Part shown: positions 1 through 6,530 of the stretch, in pieces
Layout of the letters: every line of letters starts with the position of its first letter
Position numbering within the stretch: position 1 is the first letter of the stretch
Source of the DNA: Planctomycetales bacterium
GTDB lineage: Bacteria; Planctomycetota; SBBH01
Direction of reading: 5' to 3'
Assembly (NCBI GenBank): GCA_005239795.1
Contig: SBBH01000117.1
Span: forward strand, 1 to 11,932
Length of the DNA: 11,932 bases
Position numbers and translations under genes: made by a program
Notes under the pieces: generated by a model
What the model was told of the DNA's origin: nothing
Seen by the model: the letters and a program-made list of their open reading frames with translations, nothing else
Databases searched by the model: none

Positions 1-89
1 AGTACCCGGAGAACTACCGCGGCCTCATCCAGCTGGCTTGCGCCCTGCTGTGGTATCGGCGCGCCTGCAGATCAGGAGTTTTGGGATAG
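1..89 (+). CDS. C-terminal end of an unidentified protein (partial)
   Basis: The third frame (codons from base 3) is open from the window edge to a TAG at 87-89 and reads like a real protein end: a Tyr-Pro-Glu-Asn-Tyr stretch, then a hydrophobic segment (GLIQLACALLWY) followed by Arg-Arg. This would suit a final membrane or membrane-proximal helix with basic residues after it. Only 28 residues are visible, so the family cannot be named. The stop lies 29 nt before the ATG of the SGNH hydrolase on the same strand, so the two could be cotranscribed. SGNH proteins of this kind often sit beside membrane acyltransferases or glycan-assembly genes, but that is only a guess here. Confidence 0.45.
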   Translation, partial: YPENYRGLIQLACALLWYRRACRSGVLG

Positions 90-118
90 TTTCTAAAGCC
101 AATGGGAGTCGTGCGAAC

Positions 119-1228
119 ATGAATGGGCTCCGACGTCAGTGGTTGTTGGTTTTCGGTGCTGCGCTTGCTCCGCTCCTACTGGGAGAATTCGGCGTCCGCC
201 TGTTCTCGAAATATGGCGTTGTTACCCCAGAGATTCTTCGCCAGATCAACCTCGCTTATGTCCCTTCTGTTTTCTCAAGCTACGAGTTCGAACGAGGACC
301 CAAGGAAATCAACGCTGGGCCCGATTGGGGAAACGTGAAATGGCGGATCAACGCCAGGGGATATCGCGGTCCTGATTTCTCCATACCCAAGCCCCCCGGA
401 GCATTTCGGATCCTGTGCTATGGCGGTTCCTCCACTTTTGACATGGGACAACCTGAGGGAAAGGACTGGCCTAGGCGAATCGAGCGCTTTCTACAGGAGC
501 ATCGCCACCCGGCAGCGGAGGTGATCAACGCCGGAGTTCCAGGGCATGCCGCTTATGACGCGGTTGGAAGGCTGTTCGCGGAAGGGCACTATTTCGAACC
601 GGATGTGGCGCTCTTCTATGGGGCGTGGAACGACCTCAAGCGGTTCGATTCGGGAGAATCGTTGCTACGGGAACTCCGCCCCTACGCCGACATGGATCCC
701 CGATTGTACTATCAGGGATCCTTCGACCGAAGCCTCTGTGAAATTTCTCAACTCTACGTGCGGCTCCGACATCGCTACTACAATGCGCGGCTCGGTACGG
801 GCCTCGAGGGAAGGCTCCGCACGGCGCCCCTAACGGAAACGCTTCATCCCGCCGCGTTGGTTCAGTACCGCGCGAGCCTGGCGGCCTTCGTGGACATTGC
901 GCGAAACGCAGGGGCAACGCCTGTCTTGATGACCGAGGCGCGCCTCGTGACGTCGCACGCCCCGGAAAGCGCGCGTGGACGGATCGTCTATGGTTTCCAA
1001 CCCTTTACTCATGCGGCGCTCTGCCAGGCTTTCGAGAAGGCAGACGAAATCGTGCGGGAAGTCGCCGCCTGGAAACAAGTTGTATTGATTGACGCTTCAC
1101 CACTAAACGGGCAGGCGGCTCTGTTCAAAGATCACGTCCATCTGACGGACGCGGGTTCACAAGCGCTCGCCGAAATCGCCGGGGAAGCCCTTCTAAATAT
1201 TCTGGCCGCCGGGAAGGGAAACCAATGA
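119..1228 (+). CDS. SGNH/GDSL-type hydrolase with N-terminal membrane anchor
   Basis: A 369-aa protein. An N-terminal hydrophobic segment (about residues 8-28) after Arg-Arg looks like an uncleaved signal or anchor, placing the catalytic domain outside the membrane. All SGNH blocks are present in order: block I LCYGGSSTFD (nucleophile Ser104), block II glycine in INAGVPG (Gly139), block III GAWND (Asn171), and block V KDHVHLTDAG with Asp338 and His341 of the DxxH motif. Family members are esterases, lipases or glycan O-acetyl-modifying enzymes; the substrate cannot be told from sequence. The frame is open further upstream to a TTG at base 38, but the ATG at 119 is preferred because GGGAG lies 10 nt before it and the hydrophobic segment then sits at the N terminus. 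The gene is intact. Confidence 0.85.
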   Translation: MNGLRRQWLLVFGAALAPLLLGEFGVRLFSKYGVVTPEILRQINLAYVPSVFSSYEFERGPKEINAGPDWGNVKWRINARGYRGPDFSIPKPPGAFRILCYGGSSTFDMGQPEGKDWPRRIERFLQEHRHPAAEVINAGVPGHAAYDAVGRLFAEGHYFEPDVALFYGAWNDLKRFDSGESLLRELRPYADMDPRLYYQGSFDRSLCEISQLYVRLRHRYYNARLGTGLEGRLRTAPLTETLHPAALVQYRASLAAFVDIARNAGATPVLMTEARLVTSHAPESARGRIVYGFQPFTHAALCQAFEKADEIVREVAAWKQVVLIDASPLNGQAALFKDHVHLTDAGSQALAEIAGEALLNILAAGKGNQ

Positions 1229-1319
1229 CCTTTCGACCACGACCTGGAGCGTCAACGAAATCCCTTCCTCAGCTTTGATCAGCGTTTCGGGCGACACCCT
1301 TTCGCTTGTGGCAGGGTGT

Positions 1320-1354
1320 AAAAAAACCGCCGCCCCTTGTGGGAGCGGCGGTTT
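1320..1354 (-). terminator. Intrinsic terminator of the SWIB gene
   Basis: A perfect 10-bp inverted repeat (AAACCGCCGC at 1324-1333, GCGGCGGTTT at 1345-1354) is followed on the minus strand by a run of seven T (A-run 1320-1326 on +, three of them in the stem). It starts 18 bases beyond the SWIB stop codon, the normal position. Read on the + strand the stem is followed by TTTCCGG, so it would be at best a weak terminator for the SGNH gene. A second small stem (1294-1300 with 1313-1319) lies just beyond. Confidence 0.9.
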
Positions 1355-1371
1355 CCGGAAGCGGTTTCCGC

Positions 1372-1626
1372 TTACTTCAGATGCTTGGCGACAGCGGCCG
1401 TCATTTTGAACATGTCGAGCTTCGGGGCGCCGAAAACCGGCTTCAGGGTCGCGTCGGCGTTGATGACGCGCCGGTTGGTGCTGTCCTGAAGCTTCTTCTT
1501 CTTGATGTAGGCCCACAGCTTCTTGGTGACCTCCGTCCGGGGGATGGGCTTCGAGCCGACGACGGCCGCGAGCTCCTTGGAGGGGGTCAACGCCTTCATG
1601 AACGCCGCGTTCGCTTTTCTCGCCAT
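1372..1626 (-). CDS. SWIB/MDM2-domain protein
   Basis: An 84-aa basic protein that is almost entirely one SWIB domain. After a short Lys/Arg-rich N terminus come the typical bacterial SWIB features: PSKELAAVVGSKPIPRTEV (15-33), then TKKLWAYIKKKKLQD (34-48), an asparagine/arginine turn and INAD (56-59), and the C-terminal VFGAPKLDMFKM (64-75). SWIB folds were first described in eukaryotic SWI/SNF chromatin remodellers; stand-alone bacterial copies (for example in Chlamydia) are presumed DNA-associated but poorly characterised. The start at 1626 is fixed by AGGAGG lying 9 nt upstream on the minus strand; an in-frame TTG at 1644 lies 5' of that SD and is rejected. The gene is monocistronic, with its own terminator, and divergent from the SLC13 permease. 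Confidence 0.9.
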   Translation of the reverse strand: MARKANAAFMKALTPSKELAAVVGSKPIPRTEVTKKLWAYIKKKKLQDSTNRRVINADATLKPVFGAPKLDMFKMTAAVAKHLK

Positions 1627-1676
1627 TTGTTTCTTCCTCCTCAAAGTGTGTTAAAGGGTCCCTGCGACAAGGGCTA

Positions 1677-1682
1677 ATAATA
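1677..1682 (-). promoter_or_regulatory. Possible -10 element for the SWIB gene
   Basis: The minus strand reads TATTAT here, five of six to consensus, which would give a leader of roughly 40 nt carrying the AGGAGG site. No convincing -35 hexamer sits 16-18 bp upstream, so this is tentative. Confidence 0.3.
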
Positions 1683-1754
1683 CTGGATCAGCCACAGGAG
1701 AGTCCACCTTTTTTTGGCAGGACGGAAACTCCTGGCCGCCCCGGCCGCCCCGGG

Positions 1755-1760
1755 CATAAT
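1755..1760 (+). promoter_or_regulatory. -10 element (CATAAT) for a leaderless SLC13 mRNA
   Basis: CATAAT is five of six to the -10 consensus and ends 6 nt before the ATG at 1767. There is no purine-rich SD between it and the start. Transcription would begin at or next to the ATG, giving a leaderless message. The -35 region (about 1732-1737) matches poorly. The same arrangement recurs at 3831-3836 and 3958-3963. Confidence 0.5.
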
Positions 1761-1766
1761 TCGGGC

Positions 1767-3551
1767 ATGACGTGGCAGATCGCCGTCGTGCTCGCGGTCC
1801 TCGCGGGAACCCTGGTGTGCCTAGGGCGGGAATGGCTCCAGGCGGAGCTGGTGGTGTTCGCGGCGGCCGGGATCCTCCTGGCGGCGGGGATCCTGGACAC
1901 GCCTCAGATCCTGTCGGTCTTTTCTAACGAGGGGGCGATCACCGTCATCTGCATGTTCATCCTGGCGGTGGGCTTGGAAAAGACCGGGGCGATCGACCAG
2001 GCGGCCCGGCTCCTGTCGCGCTGGGCCGGGGGCGCGAGCGCCCGCTTTCTTTCAGGCCTTCTCATCTCAGCGACAGCCATTTCGGCCTTTCTTCCCAATA
2101 CGGCGGTCGTCCTCATCTTCCTGCCGGTCGTCCTGGGATTCTGCCGGGGAGAGAGCCTGCCCCCCTCGCGGTTCCTGATGCCGCTTTCGTATGCGGCGAT
2201 GCTGGGGGGGTGCTGCACCCTGATCGGGACCTCCACGACCCTTCTCGTGAACGGCGTGGCGGTCAAACAGGGGCAAGCCCCTTTCGGGATGTTCGAGGTG
2301 GCCCCCGTGGGCGTTTTCCTGGCCCTCGCCGGGCTTTGTTACCTCCTGGTCGCGGCCCGATTCTGGATCCCGGACCGCGAGAGTTTCCTGGCGGTCGCCG
2401 ACCAGATCAAGGTGCGGGAGTACCTCACTGAGGCGGTGATCGTCGCGGGTTCGCCCCTCGTGGGGAAACGCCTGCGCGAGACGCCCTTGGCCAAGCTCGC
2501 CGACGTCCGGATCATCGAGATCGCGCGGGGTGGCGAGCCCCTGCTCGAGCCGATCGATTCCATCCTTTTCGCCCAGGGGGACCGTCTCTTGATCAAGACC
2601 GTCGTCGCCAGCGTCACCAAGATCCAGGCGCTTTCGGGGATCGAGATCACCCCGAACGTCGACCTTCGCCTCCAGACGATCCGGACAGCTCCCGCGGTGC
2701 TGGTGGAGGGGGTGGTGGCCCCGCGCTCGGGGCTTATTGGGCAGACGGTGCGCCTGGTCAATTTCCGCCAGCGCTACAACGTCCTGATCCTTGCGGTCCA
2801 CCGCCAAGGGGAGAACATCCGCGACGCGTTCGAGGACGTGAAGCTCCGCTTCGGCGACGTCCTTCTGATGGAGGGAACCCAGGAAGCGGTGGCGCGGATC
2901 ACGCAGGACCCGGATTTCCTGATGCTGACGGACGTCTCCGGGCATCGCCGGCGGCTTGACAAGGCGCCGATGGCGATGGGGATCGTCGCGGGCATGGTGC
3001 TTCTGTCGACCCTGGGAGTCTTCCCGATCGTGGCGCTGGCGTTCCTGGCGTGCCTGTCGATGCTTCTCACCGGATGCCTCCAGCCCCGCGAGGCGTACCG
3101 CTCTGTGCAGTGGGACACGATTCTCCTGATTTTCGGGATGCTGGCGCTCGGCGAGGCGTTCGAAAAGACCGGCGCCGCCCGCTGGCTTGTGGGGTCGACG
3201 CTCTCGTCGACCGAAGGGCTTTCGCCGGCGGTGGCCCTGGCGGCTTTCTATCTGGTGACCAACGTCCTGACGGCTCTGCTTTCGAACAACGCCGTCGGGA
3301 TCTTGATGACGCCGGTGGCGATCCAGGCGGCCCAGGCCCTGGGCGTGGACGTCCGTCCCTTCCTGGTGGCCGCGATCATGGCCGCCTCGCTCGATTTCTC
3401 GACGCCGATTGGCTACCAGACGAACATGATCATCTACAGTGCGGGGGGGTATCGTTTCTCGGATTTCATGAAGGTGGGAGGGCCGCTCAATCTCCTGCTG
3501 TGGATCGCGGCGTCTTTGTTGATCCCGGTCTTCTTCCCGTTCCACCGGTGA
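1767..3551 (+). CDS. SLC13/DASS-type permease with two TrkA-C domains
   Basis: A 594-aa membrane protein. The N-terminal hydrophobic half (1-200) carries NEGAITVICMFILAVGLEKTG and the GTSTTLLVNG hairpin motif (154-163). Two cytoplasmic TrkA-C (RCK_C) domains follow at about 213-297 and 305-390, each with the GDRLL/GDVLL type ending. The second membrane half (400-594) repeats the pattern with FGMLALGEAFEKTGAA, LLSNNAVGILM and STPIGYQTNMIIY, then a GGYRFSDFMKVGGPLN tail. This half-RCK-half layout is usual for bacterial members handling sulfate, other divalent oxyanions or dicarboxylates; the substrate is not determined here. The RCK_C pair probably senses a ligand and gates transport. Start chosen at 1767 because the -10-like CATAAT sits 6 nt upstream; there is no SD. 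Its two G7 runs (2204-2210, 3443-3449) are in frame and the gene is intact. Confidence 0.92.
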   Translation: MTWQIAVVLAVLAGTLVCLGREWLQAELVVFAAAGILLAAGILDTPQILSVFSNEGAITVICMFILAVGLEKTGAIDQAARLLSRWAGGASARFLSGLLISATAISAFLPNTAVVLIFLPVVLGFCRGESLPPSRFLMPLSYAAMLGGCCTLIGTSTTLLVNGVAVKQGQAPFGMFEVAPVGVFLALAGLCYLLVAARFWIPDRESFLAVADQIKVREYLTEAVIVAGSPLVGKRLRETPLAKLADVRIIEIARGGEPLLEPIDSILFAQGDRLLIKTVVASVTKIQALSGIEITPNVDLRLQTIRTAPAVLVEGVVAPRSGLIGQTVRLVNFRQRYNVLILAVHRQGENIRDAFEDVKLRFGDVLLMEGTQEAVARITQDPDFLMLTDVSGHRRRLDKAPMAMGIVAGMVLLSTLGVFPIVALAFLACLSMLLTGCLQPREAYRSVQWDTILLIFGMLALGEAFEKTGAARWLVGSTLSSTEGLSPAVALAAFYLVTNVLTALLSNNAVGILMTPVAIQAAQALGVDVRPFLVAAIMAASLDFSTPIGYQTNMIIYSAGGYRFSDFMKVGGPLNLLLWIAASLLIPVFFPFHR

Positions 3552-3824
3552 TTAAAAGCGTTTGCGCGGCGGCAGGCGAAGGCCGAGTTTGAGGGCGATG
3601 TCCGCGAATTCCTCGGCGGAGAGATCGTCGAGGGTCTTGAAGCGGCGCTTGGCCTCCTCGTTAAACCGCAGGCAGATCTCCTGCATGTTCTCGTGGGTAG
3701 GCTTCGAGCCGCCGATCAGGTGGAAATTCTCTCCGCGCGTGATCCGGAGGAACTCGTCGTCCGGCTTATCAAACCCCAGGCCTAGGAGCATCCGCCGGAA
3801 CCGCCTCTCCTGCTCAGGCAACAT
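3552..3824 (-). CDS. Conserved-looking 90-aa cytosolic protein, unknown function
   Basis: I do not recognise this family. The protein is 90 aa, charged, without a signal or membrane segment. It begins with a basic amphipathic helix (EQERRFRRMLLGLGF, 4-18) and has a central block GGSKPTHENMQEICLRFNEE (38-57) whose glycines, proline, His and Asn look like a conserved core, then a second helix (DDLSAEEFADIALKLGL). Coding potential is supported by an ATG start with TACAAT 6 nt upstream on the minus strand, by normal composition, and by exact abutment of its TAA with the TGA of the convergent SLC13 gene (3549-3551, 3552-3554). The opposite-strand reading is not protein-like. It stands alone, divergent from the 111-aa membrane protein. 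Confidence 0.7.
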   Translation of the reverse strand: MLPEQERRFRRMLLGLGFDKPDDEFLRITRGENFHLIGGSKPTHENMQEICLRFNEEAKRRFKTLDDLSAEEFADIALKLGLRLPPRKRF

Positions 3825-3830
3825 CCCTGG

Positions 3831-3836
3831 ATTGTA
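3831..3836 (-). promoter_or_regulatory. -10 element (TACAAT) for a leaderless mRNA
   Basis: The minus strand reads TACAAT, five of six to consensus, then CCAGGG and the ATG of the 90-aa gene. With 6 nt between hexamer and ATG the transcript would start at about the start codon. The -35 position falls in the T-rich arm of the neighbouring inverted repeat and matches poorly. Confidence 0.55.
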
Positions 3837-3854
3837 CAGGCTAAGGGCTTGAGG

Positions 3855-3875
3855 AAAAAAGTCCCCGGAGGGGAC
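3855..3875 (-). terminator. Intrinsic terminator, leftward
   Basis: On the minus strand a perfect 6-bp stem with a 3-nt loop (GTCCCC-TCC-GGGGAC, 3875 to 3861) runs straight into TTTTTT (3860 to 3855). It would stop transcription entering from the right before the promoter of the 90-aa gene. Confidence 0.75.
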
Positions 3876-3892
3876 TGGCGCCCGTCGGCACC

Positions 3893-3915
3893 CGGCGGCG
3901 TTGCCGCCGTTTTTT
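3893..3915 (+). terminator. Intrinsic terminator, rightward
   Basis: A perfect 7-bp stem with a 3-nt loop (CGGCGGC-GTT-GCCGCCG, 3893-3909) is followed at once by TTTTTT (3910-3915), a textbook intrinsic terminator. No + strand gene ends just before it. It would stop read-through from the SLC13 gene that has crossed the 90-aa gene in antisense. Confidence 0.85.
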
Positions 3916-3935
3916 CCTCAAGCCCTAAGCGCGCG

Positions 3936-3963
3936 TTGCGCGAGTCCGCCGCCAGTGTATGCT
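3936..3963 (+). promoter_or_regulatory. Promoter of the 111-aa membrane protein (leaderless type)
   Basis: TTGCGC (3936-3941) and TATGCT (3958-3963) are 16 bp apart, with a TG dinucleotide directly before the -10. The -10 ends 7 nt before the ATG at 3971 and there is no SD, so the message probably begins at the start codon. Confidence 0.5.
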
Positions 3964-3970
3964 GGCATCA

Positions 3971-4306
3971 ATGATCGAGGACTTCCTGGACGTGGATGTC
4001 TATGCGCGGCGCAAGCGGCGGCGGGCCTTCATCGTGAGGTGGGGAGGGATCCTCGTTGTCGCCGCCCTGGCCGCTATGTTTTTGCCGGAGATATTGCGTT
4101 CCACCTTCGGCCCCAAGAAACCCCGCTCCCAGTTAGGAGGCTCCCAGCCGGGAGGAGGAAGATCGCAACAGGCGGCCCCCTCTGATGATTCGAACGAGAT
4201 TTCCAGGGTGGTGAAAGTCGAAGCAGGAATACGCAAGACCTACCGGGTGGTCGAAAAGGACGGCCAATTCCAGATCATCGTCGAGGAAGCGGTCCCCGAG
4301 GAATGA
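3971..4306 (+). CDS. Single-pass membrane protein, unknown function
   Basis: A 111-aa protein of no family I recognise. A short acidic N terminus is followed by a strongly basic patch (RRKRRR, 13-18), one transmembrane helix (about 20-39), a Gly/Ser/Pro/Gln-rich linker (47-75) and a compact C-terminal segment (78-109) with alternating charged and hydrophobic residues that suggests beta strands. The positive-inside rule puts the N terminus in the cytoplasm and the C-terminal segment in the periplasm. Start: an in-frame ATG also occurs at 3959, but it lies inside the -10 hexamer, so 3971 is preferred. The gene precedes the importer operon by about 155 nt and has no visible functional link to it. 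Confidence 0.65.
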   Translation: MIEDFLDVDVYARRKRRRAFIVRWGGILVVAALAAMFLPEILRSTFGPKKPRSQLGGSQPGGGRSQQAAPSDDSNEISRVVKVEAGIRKTYRVVEKDGQFQIIVEEAVPEE

Positions 4307-4335
4307 CCTGTTGATTCATGGCGAGGCACATAGGA

Positions 4336-4345
4336 TTTGCGCAAA
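4336..4345. promoter_or_regulatory. 10-bp palindrome, possible operator
   Basis: TTTGCGCAAA is a perfect palindrome in the AT-richer gap upstream of the importer operon, a place where a repressor site could lie. It matches no operator I can name with confidence. Confidence 0.2.
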
Positions 4346-4434
4346 AATAACTGATCGTTTCTCGTGAAAAATCTCCGAGATACTTGTTCATGTTTCGTAA
4401 GCGCTTCTATCAAACGCAGCAGGTATTTCTGCAC

Positions 4435-4459
4435 GGCCCCTTAGTGTGCGCGGGGCCCC
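4435..4459 (+). promoter_or_regulatory. Hairpin overlapping the binding-protein start region
   Basis: GGCCCC (4435-4440) pairs with GGGGCC (4452-4457), 11-nt loop; the second arm contains the only G-rich stretch before the ATG at 4462 and GGGGCCCC (4452-4459) is itself palindromic. It could occlude ribosome binding. No B12-box or other riboswitch core is seen in 4307-4461. Confidence 0.25.
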
Positions 4460-4461
4460 TA

Positions 4462-5489
4462 ATGCGCCAGGGGGCCCTCATCGGAAGCGTCTTGGCGGTT
4501 CTGGTGGGGCTGTCGGCCTGGGCGGGCCGTCAGGAGCGCCTCGTCAAGCCCGGTCTTCACGAAGCGTCCCCCGGCCGTATCCGGATCCTGGACGCGGGGT
4601 TCCCCAAGCGGATCGTCGACGGCGCAGGGTTTTGCATGACCATCCCTCGTCCCCCGCGGCGGATCGTCTCGACGACATTGATGACCGACGAACTGCTTTT
4701 GGACCTCGTCGGTCCAGAGCGGATCGCGGCCGTCACGCATTTCGCGGACGATCCGACCCTCTCGAACGCGCCGGAGGCGGCGCGGGGTCTGCCGGTCGCG
4801 GGGACCGGCTCGGTCGAGAGGGTCATCGCGCTCGAGCCAGATCTCGTCCTGGCAGCGCGCTTTTTAAAACCGGAGTTCGCCGATCTCCTGCAGCGCTCCG
4901 GCGTCCCGGTCTTGAACTTCGACCGATACGAGACCCTCGCCGAGATCCGGGAGAACCTTCTGATCCTGGGGTCGCTCCTGGGAGAAGAGGAGCGGGCCCG
5001 GACACGCGCGCGCGCCATGGACGAAACCCTGGAGCGCGCACGGCACGCGGCCGACGGCGCCCAGGCGCCCCCTCGTGTGCTGTATTACACACTGAGCGGC
5101 TACACCCTGGGCGCGGGGACGGTTTTTGACGAGATCCTCGCGCTGGCGGGGGGGCCAACGCCGCCGCCCAGGCGGGCGTGTCGGGATACCGGAAGATCGC
5201 CCTGGAGACCGCGGTGACCCTCGACCCAGAGATTCTCGTCATACCCGGCGACCGCACGGATGGCTACACGAGCCTGGCGGAAGTCGAGAAGGGTTTCTAT
5301 GAGGATCCCGTCTGGCAATCGGTCAGGGGGGTCCGGGAACGGCGTATCCATCTCCTCCCAGGCCGCCATGCAACGTCTATTTCGCATCACGTCGTCAAGA
5401 CCGCCGACGATCTGGCGCGGATCTTGCCTCCCGCCTCGCGCGCGGCCGAGGCCCCGGGAGCCCAGGGAGCCCAGGGAAAAAGAGAGTGA
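4462..5489 (+). pseudogene. ABC importer substrate-binding protein (BtuF/FecB-type), frameshifted
   Basis: The first frame (from the ATG at 4462) gives a signal peptide (hydrophobic 5-19, AWA-GR cleavage-like site), then the class III binding-protein fold: PPRRIVSTTLMTDELLLDL, EPDLVLAARF, GVPVLNFDRYETLAEI, and the VLYYTLSGYTLGAGTVFDEI strand. The second frame continues from about 5155 with SGYRKIALETAVTLDPEILV and ends with HHVVKTADDLARILP. They join at a G7 run (5148-5154); eight G would restore LALAGGANAAAQAG and a protein of about 342 aa, the usual length. The family delivers Fe-siderophore, haem or cobalamin to a FecCD permease. The frame is open upstream to 4384, but a start there would put a long hydrophilic stretch before the signal. 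The TGA overlaps the GTG of the permease (GTGA). One missing G, real or a consensus error, disrupts it. Confidence 0.85.
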
Positions 5490-6530
5490 GCCGGCGGCGC
5501 CTTTCGAATCTCGTCATCATCGCGTGCTTGGCCGGCCTCCTCGGCGTGGCCATCCTGGGGGGGGGCGGCGATGGGAGCCGTGGATGTTCCCTTCACAAGG
5601 GTCGCCAAGATCCTGGCACATGCCGCCACGGGATTTTTTGAGCGCTCCTGGCAGCCGTGGGAGGAGACAGTGATCCTGTCGATACGCCTGCCGCGGGTTC
5701 TCGTCGGGGCGCTCGTGGGAGGAGCGCTGGCGCTCTGCGGGGCGGTGATGCAGGCGATCTTTAGAAACCCGATGGCCGATCCCGGCGTGCTGGGGGTCAC
5801 CAGCGGCGCGGCCCTCGGGGCTGTGTCGGCGATTTATCTCGGGTGGACCGCCAGCGGTGTTTGAGCGCTTCCGCTTGCTTCCTTCGCGGGGGCTTTGGCC
5901 TGAGCCTTCCTCGTCTACGCGATCGCCACGGCGCGAGGCCGCACGTCCGTCCCGACGCTCCTTTTGGCGGGGATCGCCGTCGGGGGGGGTTCGCCAGCTC
6001 CCTCACTTCCTTCATCCTGTCCCTGGCTTTGGCCAACTATGAGGTGGGGAGTCAGATGCTTTTCTGGCTGATGGGGGGGTGGACGCCCGTGCGTGGCTCC
6101 ATGTGGGGATCGCCGCTCCGCTTGTCCTGGGGGGGCGCTTCTCATGTTCGCCTACGCGCGGGACCTGAACGTCCTGGCGACAGGCGAGGAAAGCGCGCTC
6201 TCGCTGGGGATCGACGTCCCGTCAATGCGCCTGGCGCTTCTGGTCCTCACGTCCGTGGTGGCGGCCACGGCGGTCGCGGTGAGCGGCTCGATCCTGTTCG
6301 TGGGGCTCGTGGTGCCGCATATCCTGAGGCTTCTGGTCGGGCCCGACCACCGGATCCTCCTCCCCGCGAGCTTCCTGTTCGGCGCCCTGTTTTTGGTGGT
6401 CATGGACCTGGCGGCCCGGAGGATCCTAGCTCCTGAAGAAATCCAGCTCGGCGTCATCACGACGCTCGTCGGGGGGCCCTTTTTCATCTATCTGCTTGTC
6501 GCCAACCGGCGCAAGGCAGGTGTCCTGTGA
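5486..6530 (+). pseudogene. FecCD-type ABC importer permease, multiply disrupted
   Basis: All family hallmarks can be read, but in changing frames: TM1 from the GTG at 5486 (LSNLVIIACLAGLLGVAIL), RLPRVLVGALVGGALALCGA and RNPMADPGVLGVTSGAALGA (from 5571), FLVYAIATARGRTSVPTLLL (5907 on), TSFILSLALANYEVGSQMLF (from 5990), and the C-terminal GSILFVGLVVPHILRLLVG to the TGA at 6530. Frameshifts fall at G9 (5557-5565, one G too many), G8 (5982-5989, two extra or one missing), G7 (6073-6079) and G7 (6129-6135), each of the last two one short. In the frame that carries the family sequence there are also TGA codons at 5862-5864 and 5901-5903. Restored length is about 348 aa, normal. No functional permease can be made as written. 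Neighbouring genes overlap at both ends (GTGA), the layout of an intact operon. Confidence 0.88.

Larger units (their letters stand above)
3840..3930. repeat. Long inverted repeat enclosing two opposed terminators
   Basis: Arms 3840-3860 and 3910-3930 are reverse complements with a single mismatch (17 bp perfect at 3844-3860/3910-3926, ending in AAAAAA and starting with TTTTTT). Inside lie two perfect hairpins, 3861-3875 and 3893-3909, separated by 17 nt. The transcript could fold as a multibranch structure, or each inner hairpin could use the adjacent arm as its U-tract. The element sits between two divergent genes and upstream of both promoters, so it is not part of either leader. Whether it is a repeated genomic element cannot be seen from one copy. 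Confidence 0.85.

Noticed and set aside
2067..3545. Long open frame of 492 codons on the minus strand, antisense to the SLC13 permease
   Set aside because: The product is Arg/His/Asp/Gln-rich without domains, a GC-skew shadow of the well-supported permease gene.
4307..4461. Cobalamin riboswitch upstream of a BtuF-like gene
   Set aside because: No B12-box-like core is visible and the interval is short for that class.
5862..5903. TGA read as Trp, Gly or selenocysteine in the permease
   Set aside because: Other intact genes here (SGNH, SLC13, ATPase, HD-GYP) end in TGA, the permease is also frameshifted several times, and no SECIS-like hairpin is evident at the two sites.
5148..6135. Programmed ribosomal frameshifting at the G runs
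   Set aside because: Five separate shifts of differing direction within two genes cannot be programmed events, and two stop codons would remain.
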